NCBI GenBank assembly: GCA_963769665.1
Contig: CAVYMQ010000003.1
Span: forward strand, 1,364,001 to 1,428,000
DNA from: JACCTU01 sp963769665
Lineage (GTDB): Bacteria > Actinomycetota > Thermoleophilia > Gaiellales > Gaiellaceae
Direction of reading: 5' to 3'
Length of the DNA: 64,000 nt
Positions 8,425 through 15,767 of this stretch are shown one piece after another. The number at the start of each line of letters is the position of its first letter. Within the stretch, counting starts at the first letter, position 1. Made by a program: the position numbers and the translations under genes. Under the pieces are notes generated by a model that saw nothing but the letters and a program-made list of their open reading frames with translations, did no database searches and was not told where the DNA came from.

Positions 8425-9516
8425 CTAAGGAGGCGGGTCTTCCCCTGCCGACTCCCGATGGGCGGGTGACCTGGGCTCCCGCGTCGCCCGCCCGTCCCCT
8501 CGCTGCTCACGCCACATCCGCCAGAGCAGGTCCGCGTTGGCGACGAGGAAGCCGATCGCGAGCAGGGGGAGCGCCGGCAGCCCGTCGACCTCGAAGAAGT
8601 ACGTCCCGGAGAGGGTGAGGCCGAACGAGGCCGTCATCGCGATCCAGGTCGCGCGGCGCCGCAGCTTGAAGCGGTCCGCCGCGGCCAGGAAGAGGGCGAA
8701 GAAGAGCAGGTCGGGCAGGCCGAGCTTCGCGGTCGAGTCGACGCTGTCCACCCGGAGGTCGGTCGGCGCCTGCCGGTCAGACGTCGGCGCTCCTTGCTGC
8801 TCTCCGTCGTTCGCGTCCTCGGCCCTGGCGACGATCTCGGCCGAGCCTCCGTCGCGGGCGACGATGCGGTAGGTGTAGTCACGGTCCGCGTCGAGCTCCG
8901 CCTCGACGTATCCGAGGCGACCGTTGTCGTTGTCGTCGATGACCGGCGCGTCATTTCGCTTCCCGCCGGGGTCGCGGAAGACGTCGAACGTGCTCGGACC
9001 GTCGAGCGGCTCACGCCACCCGACGAAGGCCTGCCGCTCGCCCATCAACGGGAACGAGAACGAGAACGCGTTGAACACCTCGGGGCGCTCCGTGATGATG
9101 TGCCGCGTCGGTCCGCGCCACACCGAGTACGAGTCGACGATCGGGATCAACAGCGCGACGAGCGCGACCCAGAGCGCCGTCTCGAAGAAGCCGAGGAACC
9201 AGAACGCCACGGTGGTCGCCGCGCCGAGCTTCGCGAAGTTCGCGACGACTTCGAAGCCTGCGAAGCTCGCCCCGACCGCGAGCGCCGTCAGCCCGATCGC
9301 GATCCAGAGCAGCCTGTTCGCTCGACGCAGCGGCAGCGCGACCCAGACGAGCGCGAACACCGCCGGGATGAGCACGAACGCGACGAAGAGCACGTCGGCG
9401 CTCGTCGGCAGGTTCGGCAGCAGCCGGAAGAAGAGGTAGTACGCGAGCAGCACGCCGAGCAGTGCGAGCCCGGCGGCGACGCGCGGCGTCAGTACGGCGG
9501 AAGCTCGGCCCACCAC
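8425..9516 (-). CDS. Multi-pass membrane protein with presenilin-like (A22) motifs
   Basis: 363 aa. Hydrophobic segments near 13-33, 43-62, 68-88, 98-127, 265-282, 288-308 and 312-333, with a hydrophilic loop at 130-262. Three features occur in presenilin order: Asp128 at the end of a membrane helix in PIVDSYSVW, Asp269 in LGLPDLLFF at the start of the next helix after the long loop, and a PALP motif at 314-317. Presenilin-type proteases need two membrane Asp (YD and GxGD) and a PAL motif. Here the Gly before the second Asp is Pro, and fewer helices precede the first Asp, so activity is doubtful. The loop has a beta-rich part with YTYRIVARDGG. The start overlaps the upstream gene by 28 nt. 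A22 relationship is inference. Confidence 0.5.
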   Translation of the reverse strand: MVGRASAVLTPRVAAGLALLGVLLAYYLFFRLLPNLPTSADVLFVAFVLIPAVFALVWVALPLRRANRLLWIAIGLTALAVGASFAGFEVVANFAKLGAATTVAFWFLGFFETALWVALVALLIPIVDSYSVWRGPTRHIITERPEVFNAFSFSFPLMGERQAFVGWREPLDGPSTFDVFRDPGGKRNDAPVIDDNDNGRLGYVEAELDADRDYTYRIVARDGGSAEIVARAEDANDGEQQGAPTSDRQAPTDLRVDSVDSTAKLGLPDLLFFALFLAAADRFKLRRRATWIAMTASFGLTLSGTYFFEVDGLPALPLLAIGFLVANADLLWRMWREQRGDGRATREPRSPAHRESAGEDPPP

Positions 9517-10076
9517 ACTCCGGCGGTCTTGAAGGCCTGCCAGAAGCTCGTCTTGGCGGCCTGATCGTCGAGCGAGGCGTCGATGTCCGGCACGACGAGC
9601 GCCTCGATCGTCGGCGTGAAGCGCTGGCGCTCGCCGAGCCGCTCCTCGATCGGCGCCGCGAGGGGGAAGGCGAGCGAGTTCACGAACTCGAGCGCGTCGT
9701 CGCCCATCACGACGACGAGCTTCGGCTGGACGATGTGCAGTTCCCGCGTCAGCTGTGAGCGGGCCTCGTCCTCATCCTGGCCGGCGAACTTGATGCAGTT
9801 CGTTCCGTAGACGGCGAGCGGGTCGATGCCGAGCCGCTGGAGCGACTTCAGGATCGCCTGCCCGGCCCGGCCGAAGTACGCGACCCCTTCCTGCGCCTCA
9901 GCGGGCTGCGGGCCGTACTTGACCATGAACAGGTCGGCGAGCGGGTGCCCGGAGCCGATCACCGGGAACGCACCCTCCGGGGCGGACCGCGCGATCTCCT
10001 CTCCGAGCTCGTTCGTCTCGGAAATCGCTTTCTGCAGGTACTTCTCTGAGATCTCGTCGGAGGGCACGGCTACCAC
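9489..10076 (-). CDS. Uracil-DNA glycosylase superfamily protein, degenerate
   Basis: 195 aa from GTG 10076 (22 nt after the preceding gene); the longer open frame upstream has no homology-like sequence. The core follows the family 4 pattern: GSGHPLADLFMV near 41-52, YFGRAGQAILKSL, the VYGTNCIKF strand and PKLVVVMGDDA. However, the iron-sulphur cysteines of family 4 are absent, the catalytic GExPG-like motif reads KYGPQPAE, and the C-terminal HPS-type loop reads VVPDIDASL. It may bind DNA or nucleotides without normal uracil excision. Its end overlaps the presenilin-like gene. Confidence 0.7.
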   Translation of the reverse strand: MVAVPSDEISEKYLQKAISETNELGEEIARSAPEGAFPVIGSGHPLADLFMVKYGPQPAEAQEGVAYFGRAGQAILKSLQRLGIDPLAVYGTNCIKFAGQDEDEARSQLTRELHIVQPKLVVVMGDDALEFVNSLAFPLAAPIEERLGERQRFTPTIEALVVPDIDASLDDQAAKTSFWQAFKTAGVWWAELPPY

Positions 10077-10098
10077 GGCGGGTCCTAGAGCTTCGCGA

Positions 10099-11832
10099 TC
10101 AGCGGACTCTCTCCTTGGCCTGCGCCGCCCACTTGAGCGACTGGAGGTAGAGGAGCGAGCGCGGGCGGCGCATGACCTGCGCGCTTTGGAGGCTGAGCAT
10201 GAACTCCTCGGCCCCCTCGAACGCTCGCATCCGCAGCACGCCGGTCCCCACGCCCTGCAGCACGTGGGCGTCCGAGCCCGCGCCCATCTGCAGGCCGTAC
10301 TTGCGCGCGAAGCGCAGCGCCTCCTCGTTGTAGGTCTCGAACAGGAGCCGCGCGTTGTAGACCTCGAGCACGTCGATCTGCGCCAGGTGGCGCTGGATCG
10401 TCGCGGCATCGGGAATCGTGTGGATGCGGTCGAAGGGGTGGGGGAGGTACACGATCCCGCCCTGCTCGCGGATCGCGGCGACGGTGTCGTCGAACGACAT
10501 CCCGCGTGGGATCTCCTCCTCGAGGAAGAGCCCGATCACCTCGCCCTGCGAGTCGGTCTTGACCTCCTCGCCGGGGATCACGACCAGTTCGCGGCCGCGT
10601 GCCTGCTCGACCGCCTCGAGCGCGCCCCCGAAGACGTTGTGATCCGTGACCGCGATCGCGCCGAGGCCGGTCTCCTCCGCGTGGTCGAGCAGCTCGGCGA
10701 CAGGGATCTGGCAGTCGTGCGACCAGTTCGTGTGCAGGTGCAGGTCGGCGAGGATCCAGGGGCGGTCCTCGAGTGGGTCGCCCGAGCGGGAAGTCGGGCG
10801 ACGCCGGGAGGCGAGCCCCTCGTAGAGCGCTGCCAGCTCGCCGGCCACGGCCTGGAAGCTCTGCGGCTCGGCGCAGGCGCGCGCCTTCGCTCCTTCGCGC
10901 TTGCGGTGCTCGGCATCCTCGGTGAGGCGCGCGACCGCGGCGGCCGCGAGCTCGGGCTGCTCGTCGACGCCGGGTGGGTCGACGATCGCGGCGCCTGCCG
11001 CGGCCGCCTCGAGGCGGAGCCGGTTCAGGCCCTGCGGTGCGGGGACGAAGATCGCGCTCGTGTTCAGGAGCTCGGCGCGCGACTCGCCGGAGCGAAGCGT
11101 CTCGATTCGGACGCGGTCGACCACCGCGCGCGGGACGAACGGGCGGCCGAACATCGACCTCGTGCGAACGAACACGACTTCCCACCCCGGGAGGTCGCGC
11201 AGCGCGCGAAGCACGGCCCGCGCGACGGGACGCGCCGACGGCCGCCACTCGATCGCGATCACGTTGCGCTTCGTCGCGGGGGAGAAGCGCTCGACGTCCA
11301 CGCCCTCGGAGACGACGCGGTAGTCGCCGGGGAAGCGCTCGCCGGCGGCCGACGCGGTGCGCTCGGTCGTCGCGAGCAGCGCGTCGACGCGGTTGAGCAG
11401 CCGCTCGCGCTGCGCCTTGCCCGGCGGGTAGGAGAGGCGCTCCGGGGAAAAGAACGACGCGACCGCGAGCGACTGCGCGTCGCGAAGGGCGAGGTACGAG
11501 AGGCTCGGCAGCCCCGGCTCGATCCCGTGGACGATGTCGTAGCGCCCCTCGCCGAGGGCGAGATCGAGGTTGAAGCGAGCGCCCACCGGCACCCCCATCT
11601 GCGAGCGCCGCGAGATCGGCACCGCCGGCCCGACGGCGATCAGGTCGGCGTCGGCGCCGCTCTGCAGGATCTGCCGCCCGGCTGCGAGCTCGCGCGTGCG
11701 ATTCGACGGAGCGAGCACCGTGACGTGATGCCCGAGCGCTCGCAGCTCCCTGGCGACTCCGTCGACGTGCTCGTTGACGGAGTGCGGTTGCGACCAGGAG
11801 AAGGGCGTGACGAGGCAGACTCGGAGGCCCAT
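10099..11832 (-). CDS. Glycosyltransferase (GT4-like) fused to a PHP-domain phosphoesterase
   Basis: 577 aa in two parts. Residues 1-340 are a GT-B glycosyltransferase: MGLRVCLVTPFSW with the acceptor-side PHSVNEHVDGVARELRALGH, a hinge SEGVDVERFSP near 175-184 and a donor-site region LNRLRLEAAAAGAAIV near 269-284, as in PimA-type mannosyltransferases. Residues about 358-577 are a PHP domain with metal ligands in DLHLHTNWSHD (363-373), TDHN (396-399), the PHP of YLPHPFD (464-466) and GSDAH (519-523). PHP domains hydrolyse phosphate esters. Lying 27 nt after ino1, it may act on an inositol- or polyprenyl-linked lipid; that is inference. The fusion itself is unusual. Confidence 0.8.
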   Translation of the reverse strand: MGLRVCLVTPFSWSQPHSVNEHVDGVARELRALGHHVTVLAPSNRTRELAAGRQILQSGADADLIAVGPAVPISRRSQMGVPVGARFNLDLALGEGRYDIVHGIEPGLPSLSYLALRDAQSLAVASFFSPERLSYPPGKAQRERLLNRVDALLATTERTASAAGERFPGDYRVVSEGVDVERFSPATKRNVIAIEWRPSARPVARAVLRALRDLPGWEVVFVRTRSMFGRPFVPRAVVDRVRIETLRSGESRAELLNTSAIFVPAPQGLNRLRLEAAAAGAAIVDPPGVDEQPELAAAAVARLTEDAEHRKREGAKARACAEPQSFQAVAGELAALYEGLASRRRPTSRSGDPLEDRPWILADLHLHTNWSHDCQIPVAELLDHAEETGLGAIAVTDHNVFGGALEAVEQARGRELVVIPGEEVKTDSQGEVIGLFLEEEIPRGMSFDDTVAAIREQGGIVYLPHPFDRIHTIPDAATIQRHLAQIDVLEVYNARLLFETYNEEALRFARKYGLQMGAGSDAHVLQGVGTGVLRMRAFEGAEEFMLSLQSAQVMRRPRSLLYLQSLKWAAQAKERVR

Positions 11833-11859
11833 GAAGCCCCCGAGTCTAGCCCCGCCTCG

Positions 11860-12972
11860 CTAGACCGCCTCGACCGTTTCGCGCGTGCGCTTGTTCTCCT
11901 CGATGAAGCGCTCGACCGCGTCGTGCGCGTCGTCGTCCTGGAGCTGCTTCGGCGGCGACTTCATCAGGTAGGCGCTCGGGCCCTCGAGGGCTCCGGCGAC
12001 GCCGTTGTTCAGCGCGAGCTTCGCGAGCCGGACCGCGTCGATCACGATGCCGGCGGAGTTGGGCGAGTCCCACACCTCGAGCTTGAGCTCGACGTTCAGC
12101 GGAACGTCGCCGAAGCTCGAGCCCTCCATGCGGATGTAGGCCCACTTGCGGTCGGTCAGCCACGGGACGTAGTCGGACGGCCCGACGTGGACGTTCTTGT
12201 CGCCGATGTCGTAGTCGAGCATCGACGTGACCGCGTTGGTCTTCGAGATCTTCTTCGACTCGAGGCGCTCACGCTCGAGCATGTTCAGGAAGTCGGAGTT
12301 GCCGCCGACGTTCAGCTGCATCGTCTTGTCGAGCTTGACGCCGCGGTCCTGGAAGAGCGACGTGAGCACGCGGTGCGTGATCGTCGCGCCGACCTGAGAC
12401 TTGATGTCGTCGCCGATGATCGGCACGCCTGCCTCCTCGAAGCGGCGCTGCCAGTACGGCTCGCGGCCGATGAAGACCGGCATGCAGTTGATCATCGCGC
12501 AACCTGCCTCGAGGATCTGCTCGGCGTACCACTTCGTCGCCGACTCCGAGCCGACGGGGAGGTAGTTGACGACCACGTCGGTGTTCGTCTCCTTGAGGAT
12601 CCGGACGACGTCGTCGGTCTCTCCCGGCGCCTTGTCGACGACCTCGGAGAGAAACTTGCCGATCCCGTCGTGGGTCATCCCGCGCGAGACCTTGATCCCG
12701 GTCTGTGGGACGTCCGCGAACTTGATGGTGTCGTTCGGGTGGGCCCAGATCGCGTCGGCGAGGTCCTTGCCGACCTTCGTCGTCGTGACGTCGAACGCGG
12801 CGGTGAACTCGATGTCGCTGATGTGGTAGCCGCCGAGGTCGACGTGCATGAGGCCGGGGACGAACTGGTCGGGGTCGGCGTCGCGGTAGTACTCGACGCC
12901 CTGCAGCAGCGCGTTCGCGCAGTTGCCGACGCCGACGATCGCGACGCGGACCTTGCCGTTGGACGAAGGCAT
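11860..12972 (-). CDS. ino1: Inositol-3-phosphate synthase
   Basis: 370 aa, the length of actinobacterial enzymes. NAD-dependent conversion of glucose 6-phosphate to 1D-myo-inositol 3-phosphate, the entry to phosphatidylinositol and mycothiol. Motifs: the NAD loop VAIVGVGNCANALLQG (9-24), PHIS-like GGYHISDIEF, LPVGSESATKWYA and GDDIKSQVGATITHR with the catalytic Lys. Next to a CDP-alcohol phosphatidyltransferase and a GT4 enzyme it fits synthesis of inositol phospholipids. A GAGGAG ribosome-binding site precedes the ATG and the long palindrome at 12996-13033 marks its own promoter. Confidence 0.96.
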   Translation of the reverse strand: MPSSNGKVRVAIVGVGNCANALLQGVEYYRDADPDQFVPGLMHVDLGGYHISDIEFTAAFDVTTTKVGKDLADAIWAHPNDTIKFADVPQTGIKVSRGMTHDGIGKFLSEVVDKAPGETDDVVRILKETNTDVVVNYLPVGSESATKWYAEQILEAGCAMINCMPVFIGREPYWQRRFEEAGVPIIGDDIKSQVGATITHRVLTSLFQDRGVKLDKTMQLNVGGNSDFLNMLERERLESKKISKTNAVTSMLDYDIGDKNVHVGPSDYVPWLTDRKWAYIRMEGSSFGDVPLNVELKLEVWDSPNSAGIVIDAVRLAKLALNNGVAGALEGPSAYLMKSPPKQLQDDDAHDAVERFIEENKRTRETVEAV

Positions 12973-12995
12973 CTAGTTGTCTCCTCGTGGTGGGT

Positions 12996-13033
12996 GGTAT
13001 TGCATGTCTGCTATATAGCACACCTGCGATACC
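12996..13033. promoter_or_regulatory. Long palindrome upstream of ino1 (operator and extended -10)
   Basis: A 38-bp near-perfect inverted repeat centred between 13014 and 13015. The perfect core TGCTATATAGCA (13009-13020) is flanked at 4 nt by ATTGCA on the left and TGCGAT on the right, and outermost by GGTAT/ATACC. Read on the minus strand the core gives TGC-TATATA, a good extended -10, with a predicted transcription start near 13005 and a 33-nt leader before ino1. The same architecture recurs at 15570-15601. Flanking arms around a -10 suggest a repressor or anti-activator that blocks RNA polymerase. Confidence 0.75.
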
Positions 13034-13043
13034 GCGGGTGGAG

Positions 13044-14864
13044 TTAGCGCGTCCCGAGCAGGTCCCAGGTCGCGGTGAACGGCCCGATGGTGTTCGTCCC
13101 GCTGAACTTCCACGTCCTGCCGTCCGCGACGAAGGACTTCGGAGCCGTGAGCAAGATCGCCGAGGGTGGCCACGGCTGCGAGACCGTCCCACCACCAGGG
13201 CACGTGACGACGATCGTGGCCGTCGGCGGCCCCTGGAACTGGGCGTTCACCTCGTACCGGTGACTCCCGTTGACGGCGCGCGCGTCGAGCAGGAGCCACG
13301 ATTGCGGGCCCTGCTTCCCGAGCGACGCCGAGCCCGTCGACTGTCCCCGGCAACCGGCCTCGTTCACGGTGTACGTCGACGTAAACGAGACCTGCTCGAC
13401 CTCGTACCACACCTGGCCGACGCCGCTGCGGGAGTCGTTACGGAGGAAGGTGACCCTCCCCGACCACGAGACCTGGACGCTGTCGCCCGAGCGCCCCGAG
13501 AACGTCCCGCTGATTCGGCGCGGCACTGCCAGTCCGCCCTGCTCCCACGTGCCCTCGGCGACGCCCGCCCGCGAGGGCACCCGGAACGTGGCGGAGACGC
13601 GGCCATCGCCGTCCACGCGGTACCGATACCGAGTCCCGGCAGCCGTGGAGTTGCCCGCGAGCCGGAGCCCGAGGTTCCGGCGAGCGGTGATCCGCCATTC
13701 GCCCTCCGCGTTGCCGCCGCGCGTGGCGCGCACCGTGCCCGTGAACAGGCCCTGCTGGCCGCGTCGGACGCGGAGCGTGTTCGACCTCGGTGCGAACGCC
13801 AGCTCCGCGCATACCGGCTTCTGCCAGGCGGTCTCGCGCTCGCGGTACTTCTTGATCGCCTCGTCGACGAACTTCGACCACGACTCATCGGACGTCCTCC
13901 GCCAAGAGGCGATCGCAGCCTCGCGTGCGGCCGACGCGTTGACCAGGAAGCTCAGGAGCCCGCGGAAGGACTGCTGGACGTCGAGGCTCCCGGTCCCCGC
14001 GAGGTATTGCCCGCTGGGCATCGAGATCGTCGCCGTGCGTCGAATGTTGGCTCGCTGCCCCACGCCGAGCCACCGGCCGTAGTCGATCGACGTGTCGTAC
14101 GTCTCCGTCCGGTCGATCTCGATCGTCTTGAGCTTCGCGTTGGTCCCGACCTCGCCGCGGAGCTTCGTGACGACGCTGATCTTCGTCACCTGCGACTCGA
14201 CCACGGAACCGCCCTCGAGCTGCTCGACCTTGATCGTGCCGTCGTTGTTGTCGGAGCCCTGAACGATGCCTTGCGCGGTCGGGCAGGATTCGACCTCCAG
14301 CCGCTCTCCGGCGCAGAGCCCCAGGTCGACGGTGATCCGCACTGCGCGTCCGGTCTGAGTCGGGACCGTGACCGAGAGCGACATCGTCGCGCCGTTCGGC
14401 CCCGTCCGCATCGTCGCCTCCATCTGGGCGCCGCCGCCGAGGTCCTCCCTGAAGCTCTCTGAGGTCACCGGGAGCACTTGGCTGAACTTGCACGCAGCAG
14501 CCGCTTTGCCCACCATGGCGGTGACGCGGCCGCGGCCGACAGACTTGAGGCGCGCGAGCGCTCGCGGGATCGCTTGATCGACCGCGCTCTTCCTCTCGGC
14601 CCCGACGAGCTGCGTGAGCGTCTTCGGACCGTCTCGCGTCTCTCCCCAGGTCGGCTCGAGGCCCTGCTGGAGCACCGGTGCGAGCCCGTCGCCCGTGCGT
14701 CGCTTCGGCAACACGGCCGCGCGGGCGACGCAGGACGACTTGCCGGCGATCGTGACCCTGGCCTTACCCCGAGGACACTTCTTCGCCGCGTCCACCGTCG
14801 TTTCCGCAGCGGCTCCGCTGGCGAGCACCGCGGTCGCGAGGCAGGCGATCAGCGCGGTCTTCAC
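13044..14864 (-). CDS. Large secreted protein of unknown function
   Basis: 606 aa. Starts with a signal peptide (KTALIACLATAVLASGAAA, cleavage near 20). The mature part is rich in Thr, Ser, Gly and beta-strand-like repeats and has eight or so Cys, among them CPRGKARVTIAGKSSC, as in many secreted actinobacterial proteins. A middle stretch (about 305-350) is helical and charged; the C-terminal third looks like two beta domains with GTFSGRSGDSVQVSW. No catalytic motif seen. It sits between the phosphatidyltransferase (73 nt away) and the ino1 promoter, so it may share the first palindrome-controlled transcript. Function unknown. Confidence 0.8.
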   Translation of the reverse strand: MKTALIACLATAVLASGAAAETTVDAAKKCPRGKARVTIAGKSSCVARAAVLPKRRTGDGLAPVLQQGLEPTWGETRDGPKTLTQLVGAERKSAVDQAIPRALARLKSVGRGRVTAMVGKAAAACKFSQVLPVTSESFREDLGGGAQMEATMRTGPNGATMSLSVTVPTQTGRAVRITVDLGLCAGERLEVESCPTAQGIVQGSDNNDGTIKVEQLEGGSVVESQVTKISVVTKLRGEVGTNAKLKTIEIDRTETYDTSIDYGRWLGVGQRANIRRTATISMPSGQYLAGTGSLDVQQSFRGLLSFLVNASAAREAAIASWRRTSDESWSKFVDEAIKKYRERETAWQKPVCAELAFAPRSNTLRVRRGQQGLFTGTVRATRGGNAEGEWRITARRNLGLRLAGNSTAAGTRYRYRVDGDGRVSATFRVPSRAGVAEGTWEQGGLAVPRRISGTFSGRSGDSVQVSWSGRVTFLRNDSRSGVGQVWYEVEQVSFTSTYTVNEAGCRGQSTGSASLGKQGPQSWLLLDARAVNGSHRYEVNAQFQGPPTATIVVTCPGGGTVSQPWPPSAILLTAPKSFVADGRTWKFSGTNTIGPFTATWDLLGTR

Positions 14865-14937
14865 CGCGAGCGCCTCGCGGGTCCACGCGGATGTTCCAGG
14901 CGTCTTGTCATAGCACTCCGCGAGTGCCGCTTCAACG

Positions 14938-15576
14938 TCAGCCGCGCGAGCGAAGCTGGGTGCGAACGTGGAGCACGCGCTGGACGACGGTCACCCAGGC
15001 CGTCGCCGCCAGGACCGCGAGCGCGAGCTCGAGCGGCAACCACGGTGCGAGCACGAGGCCCGCGGTGATCACGACGACGCGCTCGGCTCTCGAGCCGATC
15101 CCGACGTCGCCGCGCAGCCCGAGCGCCTCGGCACGGGCGCGGGTGTAGCTGACGAGGAACGAGCCGGCGATCGCGGCCACCGAGAGGCCGACGCCGAGCT
15201 CGCTGCCGTCGCGGACGAGCACGAGCGCGATCGCGCCGAGCATGAGTGCCTCGCTCATCCGGTCGGTGGTCGAGTCCATGAACGCGCCGAACGGCGTCGA
15301 CTTCCCGCCCGCGCGGGCGAGCGCGCCGTCGAGGATGTCGAACAGGGAGCCCGCGACGAAGAGGACCGCGCCGAGCCAGAAGAACAGCAGCTCGCTGCGG
15401 TACTCGAAGAAGACGAGCACCGATGCGAGCGCGCAGAGCGTGACGCCGGCTGCCGTCAGGGCGTTCGGGGTGACTCGCGTTCGGGTGAGGCCGACGATCG
15501 AGCGGGAGGCGAGCTGCCTCGCCCCGGTCGTGTAGCTCTCCTTGACGCGTCCCAGCGCCACTGCGTTAGATCGCAT
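14938..15576 (-). CDS. CDP-alcohol phosphatidyltransferase, probable inositol-phospholipid synthase
   Basis: 212 aa, about six membrane helices. The full family signature DGxxAR-x8-Gx3Dx3D is present in LDGALARAGGKSTPFGAF followed by MDSTTDR (near 82-105). Actinobacterial members join CDP-diacylglycerol with inositol 3-phosphate to make phosphatidylinositol phosphate; the RAR and GxRGDVGIGSRAER regions agree with the inositol-using branch, and ino1 shares its operator. A glycerol-3-phosphate acceptor cannot be excluded. The ATG at 15576 lies inside the palindrome and coincides with the predicted transcription start, so the mRNA is probably leaderless. The close paralogue at 41738 lacks the first eight residues. 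Confidence 0.85.
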   Translation of the reverse strand: MRSNAVALGRVKESYTTGARQLASRSIVGLTRTRVTPNALTAAGVTLCALASVLVFFEYRSELLFFWLGAVLFVAGSLFDILDGALARAGGKSTPFGAFMDSTTDRMSEALMLGAIALVLVRDGSELGVGLSVAAIAGSFLVSYTRARAEALGLRGDVGIGSRAERVVVITAGLVLAPWLPLELALAVLAATAWVTVVQRVLHVRTQLRSRG

Positions 15577-15601
15577 ACCTGCTATATAGCATATCTGCGA
15601 T
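15570..15601. promoter_or_regulatory. Second long palindrome, at the phosphatidyltransferase start
   Basis: ATCGCA-N4-TGCTATATAGCA-N4-TGCGAT, perfectly symmetric in arms and core, centred at 15585.5. It has the same arms, core and spacers as the element before ino1. On the minus strand TGC-TATATA is an extended -10 whose last base is 15583, giving +1 at 15576, the A of the ATG. Binding of a protein to the arms would cover the -10 and the start codon. Confidence 0.75.
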
Positions 15602-15657
15602 AGCAGGGAGTTGCTTTCACCCGTTTGGTGCGATGCTCGCCCGCATGCGACCCGCGT

Positions 15658-15753
15658 TCAATCGCGCCTGGCGCAGCGCCCAACCTCGGACTTGCGCTGG
15701 GCTACGACCTCGCCGAGGCGTTCGAGGCCGTCGGCGGGAACTCCCTGCAGTAA
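15658..15753 (+). pseudogene. Possible gene remnant between the palindrome and the PLD gene
   Basis: The gap 15602-15767 has no intact gene. On the plus strand one frame reads like the natural C-terminus of a protein (GLALGYDLAEAFEAVGGNSL, then Gln and TAA at 15751) but has no start codon upstream. It may be the tail of a decayed gene or chance. Parent family not recognised. Confidence 0.25.
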
Positions 15754-15767
15754 GGGGCGATCCCGGC

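Noticed and set aside
9826..13047. Very long plus-strand open frame (over 1000 codons) across ino1 and the glycosyltransferase
   Set aside because: It is antisense to well-recognised genes, is Arg/Asp/Glu-rich and repetitive, and arises from third-position GC bias.
15617..15634. TCACCC at 15619 as another copy of the 17-bp palindrome
   Set aside because: The right half reads GTGCGA, not GGGTGA; only a half site.
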